Source: SG8-41 sp036555615 (GTDB lineage Bacteria > Pseudomonadota > Gammaproteobacteria > Burkholderiales > SG8-41). From it: 64,000 bases of DNA. The notes below the pieces were generated by a model, which saw only the letters and a list, made by a program, of their open reading frames with translations, was not told the origin of the DNA and did no database searches. This document shows, one piece after another, positions 24,142 to 32,535 of this stretch (position 1 is the stretch's first letter; the number at the start of each line of letters is the position of its first letter). Position numbers and translations under genes: made by a program. The stretch spans positions 1-64,000 of the forward strand of contig DATBKZ010000043.1 of assembly GCA_036555615.1 (NCBI GenBank), given 5' to 3'.

Positions 24142-25128
24142 ATGCAAGACGTCGACGCCATCGTGAAGGAAGCGCTCGCGGCGTTCGCGGGCATTGACGA
24201 TGCCGACGAGCTGGAGCGCGCCAAGGCGCGCTATCTCGGCAAGTCCGGCTCGCTCACGCAGTTGCTGAAGGGGCTGTCGAAGGTGCCGGCGGCGGAGCGC
24301 CCGGCGTTCGGAAGCCGGGTCAATGCGGCCAAGGAAAAGCTGGAAGCCTCGCTTGCCGAGCAGCGCGGCCGCATCCAGGCGCGCAGCCTCGAAGCGAGCC
24401 TGCGCCAGGAAGCCCTGGACGTCACCTTGCCGGGGCGTGGCTTGGCGACGGGCGGGCTGCACCCCGTGACGCGCACGATGGAGCGCATCGAGGCGCTCTT
24501 CCGCTCGATGGGATTCGGGGTTGCGGACGGCCCCGAAATCGAGACCGATTACTACAACTTCACGGCGCTCAACCAGCCGGAGAACCATCCCGCGCGGTCG
24601 ATGCACGATACGTTCTACCTGGCCGACGGCCGGAGCCTCCTGCGCACCCACACGTCGCCCATCCAGATCCGCTACTTGGAGAGCCACCGCCCGCCGGTGA
24701 AGATCATCGCGCCGGGGCGCGTGTACCGGCGCGACTACGACGCGACGCACTCGCCGATGTTCCACCAGGTCGAAGGGGTGTGGCTGGACGAGCACGTGAC
24801 CTTCGCCGACCTGAAGGGCGTGCTGAAAGAGTTCCTGAGCAGGTTCTTCGAACGCGAGGACGCGCGGGTGCGATTCCGGCCGTCGTTTTTTCCCTTTACC
24901 GAGCCTTCGGCCGAAATCGACATGAGCTTCGGCGACGGCTGGCTCGAAGTGGGCGGCGCCGGCATGGTGCATCCCAACGTCCTGAGGAACGTGGGCGTCG
25001 ACAGCGAGAAGTTCCAGGGCTTCGCCTTCGGGCTTGGCCCCGACCGGCTGACGATGATGCGCTACGGGGTGAACGACCTGCGGCTGTTCTTCGAGAATGA
25101 TCTGCGCTTCCTGAAGCAGTTCAATTGA
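24142..25128 (+). CDS. pheS: phenylalanine--tRNA ligase, alpha subunit
   Basis: 328 residues, normal length. An N-terminal coiled coil (1-90) that contacts tRNA is followed by the class II core with HPVTRTMERIEALF, the FYLADGRSLLRTHTSPIQIR region, GRVYRRDYDATHSPMFHQ (motif 2) and GFAFGLGPDRLTMMRYG (motif 3). It works as an alpha2-beta2 enzyme with PheT, whose gene begins 5 bases after the pheS stop. Confidence 0.97.
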   Translation: MQDVDAIVKEALAAFAGIDDADELERAKARYLGKSGSLTQLLKGLSKVPAAERPAFGSRVNAAKEKLEASLAEQRGRIQARSLEASLRQEALDVTLPGRGLATGGLHPVTRTMERIEALFRSMGFGVADGPEIETDYYNFTALNQPENHPARSMHDTFYLADGRSLLRTHTSPIQIRYLESHRPPVKIIAPGRVYRRDYDATHSPMFHQVEGVWLDEHVTFADLKGVLKEFLSRFFEREDARVRFRPSFFPFTEPSAEIDMSFGDGWLEVGGAGMVHPNVLRNVGVDSEKFQGFAFGLGPDRLTMMRYGVNDLRLFFENDLRFLKQFN

Positions 25129-25133
25129 CGGGT

Positions 25134-27152
25134 ATGAGGTTTTCCGAGAATTGGCTGCGCACCTTCGTGAACCCGCCACTCGCGGGGCGCGAGCTTGCCG
25201 ATGCGCTGTCCATGGGCGGCATTGACGTCGAGCATGTCGAGCGGGACCGCGATGACTGGCTGATCACGACCAAGCCCACCCCCAACCGCGGCGACTGCCT
25301 GAGCATGGCCGGCATCGCGCGCGAGGTGGCTGCGGTGACCGGCGCATCGTGGAGCCAGGCCGAGGTCAAGGCCGCGCGCACGTCGATCGCCGACCGCCTG
25401 ACCGTCACCCTGGAGGCGCCGCAGGCCTGTCCGCGTTATTGTGGGCGGATCGTGCGCGGCGTCAATGCGAATGCGGCCACGCCAGACTGGATGGCGGGCA
25501 GGCTCGCCGCGAGCGGCATCCGCTCCGTGAGCGCTCTGGTTGATATCACCAACTACGTCATGCTCGAGCTCGGACAGCCGCTGCACGCATTCGATGCGAA
25601 AAAGCTCGAGGGCGGGATTCGGGTGCGACACGCAAGAGCAGGCGAGAAGCTGACGCTGCTGAATGGCGATGCGCCGCCTCTTGCGCCGGACTTTCTCGTC
25701 ATCGCCGATGAGTCGAAGGCGGTGGCACTGGCAGGCATCATGGGCGGGCTCGACACTTCGGTGACCGGGGCGACGCGCGACGTGTTCCTCGAGAGCGCGT
25801 TCTTCAGTCCGGAGGCGATCGCGGGCAAGACCCGGCGGCTCAATGTCGCATCCGAATCATCCTATCGATTCGAGCGGGGAGTCGATTTCGGGGGAACGCT
25901 CGCCGCGCTCGAGCGCGCCACGCAGCTTGTCATCGAAATCTGCGGCGGCAATGTGGGTCCGGTATCGGAGGCGCGCACGGCGCTGCCGGCGCGCGAACCG
26001 GTGCGCGTGCGGCTCGCGCGCGTGGAGCGCCTGCTCGGCGTGAAACTCGACGGCATCCAGGTCGGGAACATCCTGCGGCGGCTCCGCTTCGAGTTCTCCG
26101 TGGCGGAAGGAGAGTTCCGGGTGACTCCGCCGAGCCACCGCTTTGACATCGCGATCGAGGAGGATGTGATCGAGGAGCTGGCGCGCATCCACGGCTACGA
26201 CCGGATTCCCGCGACGCTGCCCGCCGCGCCCCACGCCATGCTGCCGGTGCCGGAGGGAAAGCGCGACATCGCCTCGATCCGCAGGCTGCTTGCCGCGCGC
26301 GACTACCAGGAAATGGTGAGCTACAGCTTCGTCGACGCGGCGTGGGAAGCGGATTTCGGTGGAAAGGCCGCGCCGGTTGCCCTTGCCAACCCGATTGCCA
26401 GCCAGATGGGCGTCATGCGCTCCACGCTGGCGGGCGCGCTGATCGACTGCCTGGTCCAGAATCTCGCGCGCAAGCAGTCCCGCGTCCGCGTGTTCGAGGT
26501 CGGCCGCTGTTTCATGACAGAAGCATCAGGTGGCTATCATCAACCGATGCGAATAGGAGGTATATCCTACGGTGACACTCGCCACGAGCAGTGGGGCCTG
26601 AAGTCGCGGCGCAGCGATTTCTTCGACATCAAGAGCGATGTCGAGGCATTGCTCGCGCCGCTGACGGCGAAATTCAACCCAGTCGAGCATCCTGCGCTGC
26701 ATCCGGGCAAGTCGGCCAATATCCTCGTCGGGGGCGTAACCGCAGGCTGGATCGGGGAATTGCACCCCCGCTGGCAACGGAAGTATGATTTGCCGCTCGT
26801 CCCGGTCCTGTTCGAGCTTGACTACGACGCGGTCAGTGAGCGGGGCCTGCCGGCATACAAGGAGATATCGAAATTCCCGCTGGTGCGGCGCGACATCGCG
26901 GCCGTCGTCGACGAAAACATCAGCTTTTCGGAGATTCTGGAGGCCCTGCGCCGGCAACAGCCGGCCATTGTGGTCGAAATCGGCCTGTTTGACATCTACC
27001 GGGGAACGGGTGTAGAAGAAGGCAAAAAGAGTCTTGCTTTCAGGGTGTTATTGCAGGATACTCGCAAGACTCTGACCGATGCGGAAGTCGAATCCGCGGT
27101 CTCTCAGCTACGCCGGACGCTGCAGCAACAATTCAACGCGAAACTCCGTTGA
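25134..27152 (+). CDS. pheT: phenylalanine--tRNA ligase, beta subunit, lacking the tRNA-binding OB domain
   Basis: 672 residues, about 120 fewer than usual bacterial PheT (near 790). The N-terminus (MRFSENWLRTFVNPPL) runs to GGIDVEHVE and jumps straight to TTKPTPNRGDCLSMAGIA, which normally lies beyond residue 150. The EMAPII-like tRNA_bind (B2) domain between these points is missing in frame. The rest is present: B3/4 editing domain (YCGRIVRG, LVDITNYVMLELGQPLHAFD), B5, the catalytic-like core and the C-terminal FDX-ACB anticodon domain (FPLVRRDIAAVVDE). The ATG at 25134 is chosen for the family N-terminus; a TTG at 25125 overlaps the pheS stop. Confidence 0.93.
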   Translation: MRFSENWLRTFVNPPLAGRELADALSMGGIDVEHVERDRDDWLITTKPTPNRGDCLSMAGIAREVAAVTGASWSQAEVKAARTSIADRLTVTLEAPQACPRYCGRIVRGVNANAATPDWMAGRLAASGIRSVSALVDITNYVMLELGQPLHAFDAKKLEGGIRVRHARAGEKLTLLNGDAPPLAPDFLVIADESKAVALAGIMGGLDTSVTGATRDVFLESAFFSPEAIAGKTRRLNVASESSYRFERGVDFGGTLAALERATQLVIEICGGNVGPVSEARTALPAREPVRVRLARVERLLGVKLDGIQVGNILRRLRFEFSVAEGEFRVTPPSHRFDIAIEEDVIEELARIHGYDRIPATLPAAPHAMLPVPEGKRDIASIRRLLAARDYQEMVSYSFVDAAWEADFGGKAAPVALANPIASQMGVMRSTLAGALIDCLVQNLARKQSRVRVFEVGRCFMTEASGGYHQPMRIGGISYGDTRHEQWGLKSRRSDFFDIKSDVEALLAPLTAKFNPVEHPALHPGKSANILVGGVTAGWIGELHPRWQRKYDLPLVPVLFELDYDAVSERGLPAYKEISKFPLVRRDIAAVVDENISFSEILEALRRQQPAIVVEIGLFDIYRGTGVEEGKKSLAFRVLLQDTRKTLTDAEVESAVSQLRRTLQQQFNAKLR

Positions 27153-27163
27153 AAGGGGACATG

Positions 27164-27466
27164 ATGACGTTAACCAAGGCCGAACTGGCGGACCTGCTGT
27201 TCGAAAAGGTCGGGTTCAACAAGCGCGAAGCCAAGGACATGGTGGAGTCCTTCTTCGAAGAGGTCCGGACGGCGCTTGAGAACGGGCAGGGCGTGAAGCT
27301 CTCCGGCTTCGGCAATTTCCAGCTGCGCGACAAGCCGCAGCGTCCCGGCAGAAACCCCAAGACGGGGGAAGAGATCCCGATTACGGCGCGCCGCGTCGTG
27401 ACGTTCCATGCGTCGCAGAAGCTGAAGGCGATCGTGGAGCAGAACTATCATGGAAGCAAGTCATAA
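27164..27466 (+). CDS. ihfA: integration host factor subunit alpha
   Basis: 100 residues, a DNA-bending protein that pairs with IHF beta. MTLTKAELADLLFEKVG and the beta-arm GRNPKTGEEIPITARRVV are diagnostic. AAAGGGG lies 6 bases before the ATG at 27164; the ATG at 27161 would add one Met. Location after pheT is standard in proteobacteria. Confidence 0.96.
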   Translation: MTLTKAELADLLFEKVGFNKREAKDMVESFFEEVRTALENGQGVKLSGFGNFQLRDKPQRPGRNPKTGEEIPITARRVVTFHASQKLKAIVEQNYHGSKS

Positions 27467-27815
27467 CTCGCGCACGCAGCTGCCGCCGATCCCGGCGAAG
27501 CGCTACTTCACCATCGGTGAGGTGAGCGAGCTCTGCGGTGTCAAGCCGCACGTGCTGCGCTACTGGGAGCAGGAGTTCACGCAGCTGAAGCCGGTCAAGC
27601 GGCGCGGCAACCGGCGCTATTACCAGCACCACGAGGTGCTGCTCATCCGCCGCATCCGCGAGCTCCTCTACGATCAGGGCTTCACCATCAGCGGCGCGCG
27701 CAACCGCCTCGACGAGCTGGTGTCAGAGCCGGCGCGGGCGGCGCGCGGTGCGCGCACCAATCTTGGCCTGCTGCGCAAGGAAATCAAGAGCGTCATCGAA
27801 GTGCTGCGCGGCTGA
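27450..27815 (+). CDS. MerR-family transcriptional regulator
   Basis: 121 residues. A winged helix-turn-helix of the MerR type fills residues 18-90 (RYFTIGEVSELCGVKPHVLR, YWEQEF, NRRYYQHHEVLLIRRIRELL). The C-terminal part is short and has no cysteine metal site, so the effector is unknown. It overlaps ihfA by 17 bases, the arrangement found in many beta- and gammaproteobacteria. Confidence 0.92.
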   Translation: MEASHNSRTQLPPIPAKRYFTIGEVSELCGVKPHVLRYWEQEFTQLKPVKRRGNRRYYQHHEVLLIRRIRELLYDQGFTISGARNRLDELVSEPARAARGARTNLGLLRKEIKSVIEVLRG

Positions 27816-27890
27816 GATCGTTTCGCCGCCGCGGTTTTCATCTCTCCCGTTCCGTCGAGCCGCGTTCGCGGCTGATATAATTTCAAGCCT

Positions 27891-27967
27891 CGGGGCGTAG
27901 CGCAGTCTGGTAGCGTACCGGCATGGGGTGCCGGTGGTCGTGAGTTCAAATCTCACCGCCCCGACCA
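27891..27967 (+). tRNA. tRNA-Pro (anticodon GGG)
   Basis: Acceptor CGGGGCG pairs with CGCCCCG, the anticodon stem CCGGC/GCCGG encloses ATGGGGT (anticodon GGG), the T arm is GTGAG-TTCAAAT-CTCAC, and CCA is encoded (27965-27967). It follows ihfA-merR, a common proteobacterial position. Confidence 0.96.
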
Positions 27968-27973
27968 GAATTT

Positions 27974-28453
27974 CTAGTCCTTTACCCGCACGTGCTTGCC
28001 CAGGTGCGCGCAGTCGGCGTCGGTTTTGAGTCCGGCGGCGCGAATGCCGTGGGCCGCGAGCTCCTCGTCGCGCTCCTGGGTATCGCCGGTGACGCCGACT
28101 GCCCCGATCACTTCGCCCCGGGCGTCGCGGATCAGCATGCCGCCGCCTTCGGGGAAGATCCTGCCGCCCGATGCGTTGATCAGGTAGTTCATGAAAAGTG
28201 GCCGCTCCTCGGTGCGGACGCGCACCAGGCTTGACGAGCGCCCGAGTGCGAGCGCGGCGTAGGCTTTGCCCATCGCCATCTCGAACCGCATCATCGCCGA
28301 GTCGTCCTCCTTCTTGAACGCCTTGACGTGCGCGCCGGGATCGGTCACGACGACGCTCACGGGCCGGCAATTGAGCTCGCGTGCGCGGGCGAGCGCTGCG
28401 TTGATGATGTCGTCAGATTGCTTGAGCGTGACTTCGGACACTGCATCCTCCAC
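27974..28453 (-). CDS. GlcG/HbpS-family (DUF336) protein
   Basis: 159 residues of the GlcG/HbpS family, whose members bind haem or cobalamin, or sit beside glycolate and catabolic genes. Typical parts are ALARARELNCRPVSVVVTDPGAHVKAFKKED, FPEGGGMLIRDARGEVIGAVGVTGD and the C-terminal DEELAAHGIRA. The role here is unknown. It diverges from the Bug-family gene, with 127 bases between, and may be linked to it in regulation. Confidence 0.85.
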   Translation of the reverse strand: MEDAVSEVTLKQSDDIINAALARARELNCRPVSVVVTDPGAHVKAFKKEDDSAMMRFEMAMGKAYAALALGRSSSLVRVRTEERPLFMNYLINASGGRIFPEGGGMLIRDARGEVIGAVGVTGDTQERDEELAAHGIRAAGLKTDADCAHLGKHVRVKD

Positions 28454-28580
28454 TTTGTCGGGCGTGACGCCACCGGGTCCTTAATGGTAAGTCCCCCTCC
28501 GGAAAACGCAAACAGGGCTAGCGACATGCACTAGAATGCGAACCGGAGGCTGTGACAAACAAGAACGAGGAGGAACCCCC

Positions 28581-29576
28581 ATGACACGAGTTCTGCGGCG
28601 ACATCCTGCTGCAAAAGCCATCTTCTCCGGCATCGTGCTTGCGCTCTTCGCGCAAGCGCAAGCCTGGTCGGCGGAGAGCTATCCCGCCAGACCGATCCGG
28701 CTCCTAGTGGGTTTTGCCCCCGGGGGCGCGAACGACCTAGTGGCGCGCGGCGTCGCGACGAGACTCAGCCCGCGCATCGGCCAGCAGGTAATCGTTGAGA
28801 ATCGCGCGGGGGCCGGCGGCAACATTGCCACCGAGCTCGCGGCGCGCGCCGCGCCCGATGGCTACACGATGCTGCTTGCCTCCGTGGCGTCATTTGCGAT
28901 GAGCCCGGCTCTGCTCGGCAAGGTGCCGTTCGACCCGATCAACGATTTCGCGCCGGTGACGCGGGCGGTAGTGGTGACGGCCATACTGTCGGTGCACCCG
29001 ACGGTCCCGGCCAGGTCCCTTAAGCAGTTCGTGACGCTCGCCAAAAGGCAGCCCGGCGCGATCAATTGTGCGACTCCAGGCGCGGGCAGCATCGCGCACC
29101 TCGCCTTCGAGCGCTTCTGGAAGACGGCGGGCATTCGCCTGAACCAGGTGCCCTACAAGGGTGGCGGCCCGGCGGTCGCGGACGCCATCGCCGGACACGT
29201 CGACAGCATCGCCGGCCTGATCTCGACGCAGACCCCGCACGTGCGGGCGGGAAGGCTGCGGGCGCTCGCCGTCACCAGCGCGAAACGGTCGGCGGCCTTG
29301 CCCGAAGTGCCGACGATTGCCGAGTCTGGCTATCCGGGATTCGAGTCGAGCGGATGGCTCGGCTTCGCCTTTCCGGCGCGCACGCCGACAGCGATCGTCG
29401 ACCGCATGCACCGGGAAATCGTGGCGGTCCTCAACCTGCGCGAGGTGCAGCAGCAGCTCGAGAGCCTCGGGCTCGACGCCGAGCCCAACGATCCCGCGTC
29501 CTTTCACGCGCTGATCAAGGCCGATCACGCGAAGTGGGACCAGGTGGTCCGGGAAGCGGGGTTGCGCCAGAAGTGA
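28581..29576 (+). CDS. Bug-family solute-binding protein (TctC-like)
   Basis: 331 residues. Signal peptide (about 12-29, ending near AWSAES), then the Bug signature YPARPIRLLVGFAPGGANDLVAR, NRAGAGGN and VPYKGGGPAVADAI. Such periplasmic proteins capture carboxylates, often for tripartite tricarboxylate transporters, and are very numerous in Burkholderiales. The ligand is unknown, and no TctA/TctB genes are nearby. It starts behind GAGGAGGAA and shares a GTGA overlap with the nitrilase gene, so the two are coupled. Confidence 0.92.
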   Translation: MTRVLRRHPAAKAIFSGIVLALFAQAQAWSAESYPARPIRLLVGFAPGGANDLVARGVATRLSPRIGQQVIVENRAGAGGNIATELAARAAPDGYTMLLASVASFAMSPALLGKVPFDPINDFAPVTRAVVVTAILSVHPTVPARSLKQFVTLAKRQPGAINCATPGAGSIAHLAFERFWKTAGIRLNQVPYKGGGPAVADAIAGHVDSIAGLISTQTPHVRAGRLRALAVTSAKRSAALPEVPTIAESGYPGFESSGWLGFAFPARTPTAIVDRMHREIVAVLNLREVQQQLESLGLDAEPNDPASFHALIKADHAKWDQVVREAGLRQK

Positions 29577-30400
29577 GCAGCGTCCGCATTGCCTGCCTGC
29601 AGCTCAACGCGGGGAACGATTTCGCCCTCAATCTGGCAACGCTCACGGCCATGGCGCGCGAGGCGGCCGCGGGCGGCGCGCGGTTCGTCTTTTCGCCTGA
29701 ATACGTCCTGATGATGGACGGCAGCGGGCGCACCATGCGCGAAAGGGCGCTGGATGCGAGGGGCGAGCCGGCGCTGTCTGCGTTGATCGAGCTCTCGCGC
29801 GAGCTCCGGGTGTGGCACCTCGTCGGCTCGCTTACGCTGAAAACCGATGACGGCCGCCTGCTCAATCGCTCGATTCTCATCTCGGACCGCGGGGAGGTCG
29901 TTGCTACCTACGACAAGATCCACATGTTCGATGCCACTTTGCCGGGCGGGACGGTGATCCGCGAGTCGAGCGCCTACCGGCCGGGCAGCCGCGCGGTGGT
30001 CGCCGCCACGCCCTGGGGCGCGCTGGGCATGACAGTGTGCTATGACCTGCGATTCCCGCATCTTTACCGGGCCCTGGCCCAAGGCGGGGCCGTCATGCTC
30101 GCCGTACCTTCTTCGTTCCAGCGCGAGACCGGCAAAGCCCACTGGCACACGCTGCTGCGCGCGCGTGCGATCGAGAACGCATGCTTCGTAATTGCGGCGG
30201 CCATGTGCGGCGACCATCCCGGCAGCCGCATGACCTACGGCCACAGCCTGGTCGTCGACCCGTGGGGCGAAATCCTCGCCGAGGGCGGTGACGCCCCAGA
30301 GGTGGTCTGTGCCGACCTCGATCTCGCACGGGTAGGCGAGGTGCGCTCGCTGCTGCCGTCGCTCACCCACGACCGGCCGTATGCGCCGCCGACAGCCTGA
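29573..30400 (+). CDS. nitrilase-family amidohydrolase
   Basis: 275 residues. The carbon-nitrogen hydrolase triad is E43 (FSPEYVL), K115 (YDKIHMFD) and C156 (TVCYDLRFP). The sequence resembles Nit2-like omega-amidases more than true nitrilases; the substrate is uncertain. It starts at a GTG whose last two bases form the stop codon of the Bug gene, which suggests that the binding protein and this amidase handle related compounds. Confidence 0.88.
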   Translation: MSSVRIACLQLNAGNDFALNLATLTAMAREAAAGGARFVFSPEYVLMMDGSGRTMRERALDARGEPALSALIELSRELRVWHLVGSLTLKTDDGRLLNRSILISDRGEVVATYDKIHMFDATLPGGTVIRESSAYRPGSRAVVAATPWGALGMTVCYDLRFPHLYRALAQGGAVMLAVPSSFQRETGKAHWHTLLRARAIENACFVIAAAMCGDHPGSRMTYGHSLVVDPWGEILAEGGDAPEVVCADLDLARVGEVRSLLPSLTHDRPYAPPTA

Positions 30401-30465
30401 TGCCGGTGCTAAAATCCCCGCGGCCGCCGGGCTCAATTGCCGGTTGCCGTTCAACGGAGGCGCAC

Positions 30466-31023
30466 ATGGGCTACTCACTGCAGGACTTCACCCGCGATAC
30501 GCGCGAGATATTGAAAGCCGGCTCGAGCCGCGCACAGGTCGAGAAGGTCAAGACCAAGATGGAGCGTCTGCTGGTCGACCCGGAATTCGTGAAGCAGTAC
30601 TTTGGTGACGATCAGCCGCTGGGGCTGAAGCGGATCCATATCGACCCCACGGGATTCGAGGTCATGACCTATCGCTACCACGAGGCGCGCAAGTCCAATC
30701 CCCATGACCACGGTGACTCATGGGCGATCTACGGCCAGGTTGCCGAGTACACCGAGATGACGCTGTGGGAGCGCACGGACGACGGCTCCGATCGCGATAT
30801 CGCAAAGCTCAAGGCGGGCACCCCCTACCGCCTCAATCCGGGCAAGGCCGGCGTCTACTACGGCCGCGAGCTGCATTCGACGGCCACTCCCGTCAATACC
30901 CGCTACCTGCGCGTCACCGGCACCGACCTGGAGAATATCGAGCGGCTGCGGATCGACGCTGCCAGCGGCAAGATCAGTCGCATTCACGGACGGCAAACGG
31001 GAGCGCCTGCGAAAGTGCGGTAG
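30466..31023 (+). CDS. cupin-fold protein, possibly cysteine-dioxygenase-like
   Basis: 185 residues. A helical N-terminus (1-50) is followed by a cupin barrel with the candidate metal ligands H80 and H82 (NPHDHGDSW), E95 and H137 (GRELHST). This pattern resembles the cysteine dioxygenase/PCO-like branch, but the substrate cannot be told. The start is behind ACGGAGG. It lies between the nitrilase-family gene and surE on the same strand. Confidence 0.7.
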   Translation: MGYSLQDFTRDTREILKAGSSRAQVEKVKTKMERLLVDPEFVKQYFGDDQPLGLKRIHIDPTGFEVMTYRYHEARKSNPHDHGDSWAIYGQVAEYTEMTLWERTDDGSDRDIAKLKAGTPYRLNPGKAGVYYGRELHSTATPVNTRYLRVTGTDLENIERLRIDAASGKISRIHGRQTGAPAKVR

Positions 31024-31071
31024 AGCGCGGCGCAACGGGAGCGGTCGGGCCAGTCGCGGACACCATCAGTC

Positions 31072-31818
31072 ATGCGCATCCTCCTCAGCAATGATGACGG
31101 TTACTTCGCGCCGGGCATCACGCTGCTCGCGGAGATGCTCTCGCCGCTGGGGGAGATCACGGTGGTCGCGCCGGAGCGCGATCGCAGCGGGGCCAGCAAC
31201 TCGCTCACGCTCGACCGCCCCCTGACCGTGCGCCGGGCGCAGGGGCGCGTCCACTACGTCAATGGCACGCCGACCGATTGCGTCCACCTGGCGGTGACGG
31301 GGCTCCTGAAGCAGCTTCCGGACATCGTGATATCGGGCATTAACCACGGCGCCAACATGGGGGACGACACCATATACTCGGGGACGGTCGCGGCCGCCAC
31401 CGAGGGCTTTCTGCTCGGCATCCCGTCGATGGCGATTTCGCTGGTGAGCGAGAGCGCGGGCCATTTCCGGACCGCCGGGCGCGTGGCGGTGGAGCTCGTT
31501 ACGCGGCTGCAGCGGCAGATGCCTGCCGAGCCGTTCCTGCTCAACGTCAACGTTCCGGATGTCGAGTACGCCGCACTGCGCGGTTTCCAGGTGACGCGCC
31601 TCGGCAAGCGCCACAAGGCGGAACCCGTGGTGAAGACCACGACGCCGCGCGGGGAAAAAGTCTATTGGATCGGCGCGGCGGGCAGCGCCCAGGACGCGGG
31701 AGCGGGCACGGATTTCCACGCAGTTGCCAACCAGCGCGTCTCGATCACGCCGCTGCAGATGGACCTCACCCGCTACGCGCAGCTCGAAGCGATCAGCGTC
31801 TGGCTCGCAGGCCAGTGA
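31072..31818 (+). CDS. surE: 5'-nucleotidase SurE
   Basis: 248 residues, a metal-dependent phosphatase acting on nucleoside monophosphates and polyphosphate. The family start MRILLSNDDGYFAPG carries the metal-binding DD; ERDRSGASNSLTL and SGINHGANMGDDTIYSGTV follow. Length is normal. It begins the surE-pcm-nlpD cluster. Confidence 0.96.
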   Translation: MRILLSNDDGYFAPGITLLAEMLSPLGEITVVAPERDRSGASNSLTLDRPLTVRRAQGRVHYVNGTPTDCVHLAVTGLLKQLPDIVISGINHGANMGDDTIYSGTVAAATEGFLLGIPSMAISLVSESAGHFRTAGRVAVELVTRLQRQMPAEPFLLNVNVPDVEYAALRGFQVTRLGKRHKAEPVVKTTTPRGEKVYWIGAAGSAQDAGAGTDFHAVANQRVSITPLQMDLTRYAQLEAISVWLAGQ

Positions 31819-31858
31819 GCGGTGACCGGTGGCGAGTGAGCGGCACGGGTTAAGCAGG

Positions 31859-32512
31859 ATGCGGGACACCGGGATCGGGATGACCTCGCAGCGCACTCGG
31901 ATGCGCATGGTCGAGCGGCTGCGCGCGCAGGGCATCCGGGACGAGACCGTGCTGGCCGCCATGGGAGAGGTGCCGCGCCATATCTTCGTGGACGAGGCGC
32001 TGGCGAGCCGGGCCTACGAAGACATTGCGCTGCCGCTCGGCTACGGGCAGACCATCTCGAGCCCGCATACCGTGGCGCGGATGACGGAGCTGGCGCGCAA
32101 CGGCCGCATGCTCGGCAAGGTGCTGGAGGTCGGTACCGGTTGCGGCTACCAGACTGCCGTCCTCGGGCGGGTCGCGAAGCAGGTCTACTCGATGGAGCGC
32201 CTGGCCGCGCTCATCCGGAAGGCGCGCAGGAATTTGCGCGAGGCGGGTGTGCGCAACGTCCATCTGCGCCACGGCGACGGACATGCTGGCATGCCCGAGG
32301 TTGCGCCGTTCGACGCCATCCTGTTGACTGCGGCGGCGCCGCGCGCGCCCGGCAAGCTGCTCGAGCAGCTCGACGTCGGTGGTAGAATGGTTCTGCCGCT
32401 CGTGCGCAACGACGAGCAGCATCTGTTTCTCATCGAACGCACGGCGCGGGGCATGGTCGAACGCCGCATGGATCCAGTCGTATTCGTTCCTTTGCTGTCG
32501 GGAGTGGGCTAG
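31859..32512 (+). CDS. pcm: protein-L-isoaspartate O-methyltransferase
   Basis: 217 residues with the ATG at 31859; an ATG at 31880 gives the family start MTSQRTRMRMVERL and is equally likely. It methylates isoaspartyl residues to repair aged proteins. Visible motifs are VPRHIFVDEALASRAYEDIALPLG, GQTISSPHTVA, the SAM-binding VLEVGTGCGYQTAVL and the C-terminal GGRMVLPL. It stands between surE and nlpD as in most proteobacteria. Confidence 0.95.
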   Translation: MRDTGIGMTSQRTRMRMVERLRAQGIRDETVLAAMGEVPRHIFVDEALASRAYEDIALPLGYGQTISSPHTVARMTELARNGRMLGKVLEVGTGCGYQTAVLGRVAKQVYSMERLAALIRKARRNLREAGVRNVHLRHGDGHAGMPEVAPFDAILLTAAAPRAPGKLLEQLDVGGRMVLPLVRNDEQHLFLIERTARGMVERRMDPVVFVPLLSGVG

Positions 32513-32535
32513 GCCGCAGTTATCGGTGCGCTGAC

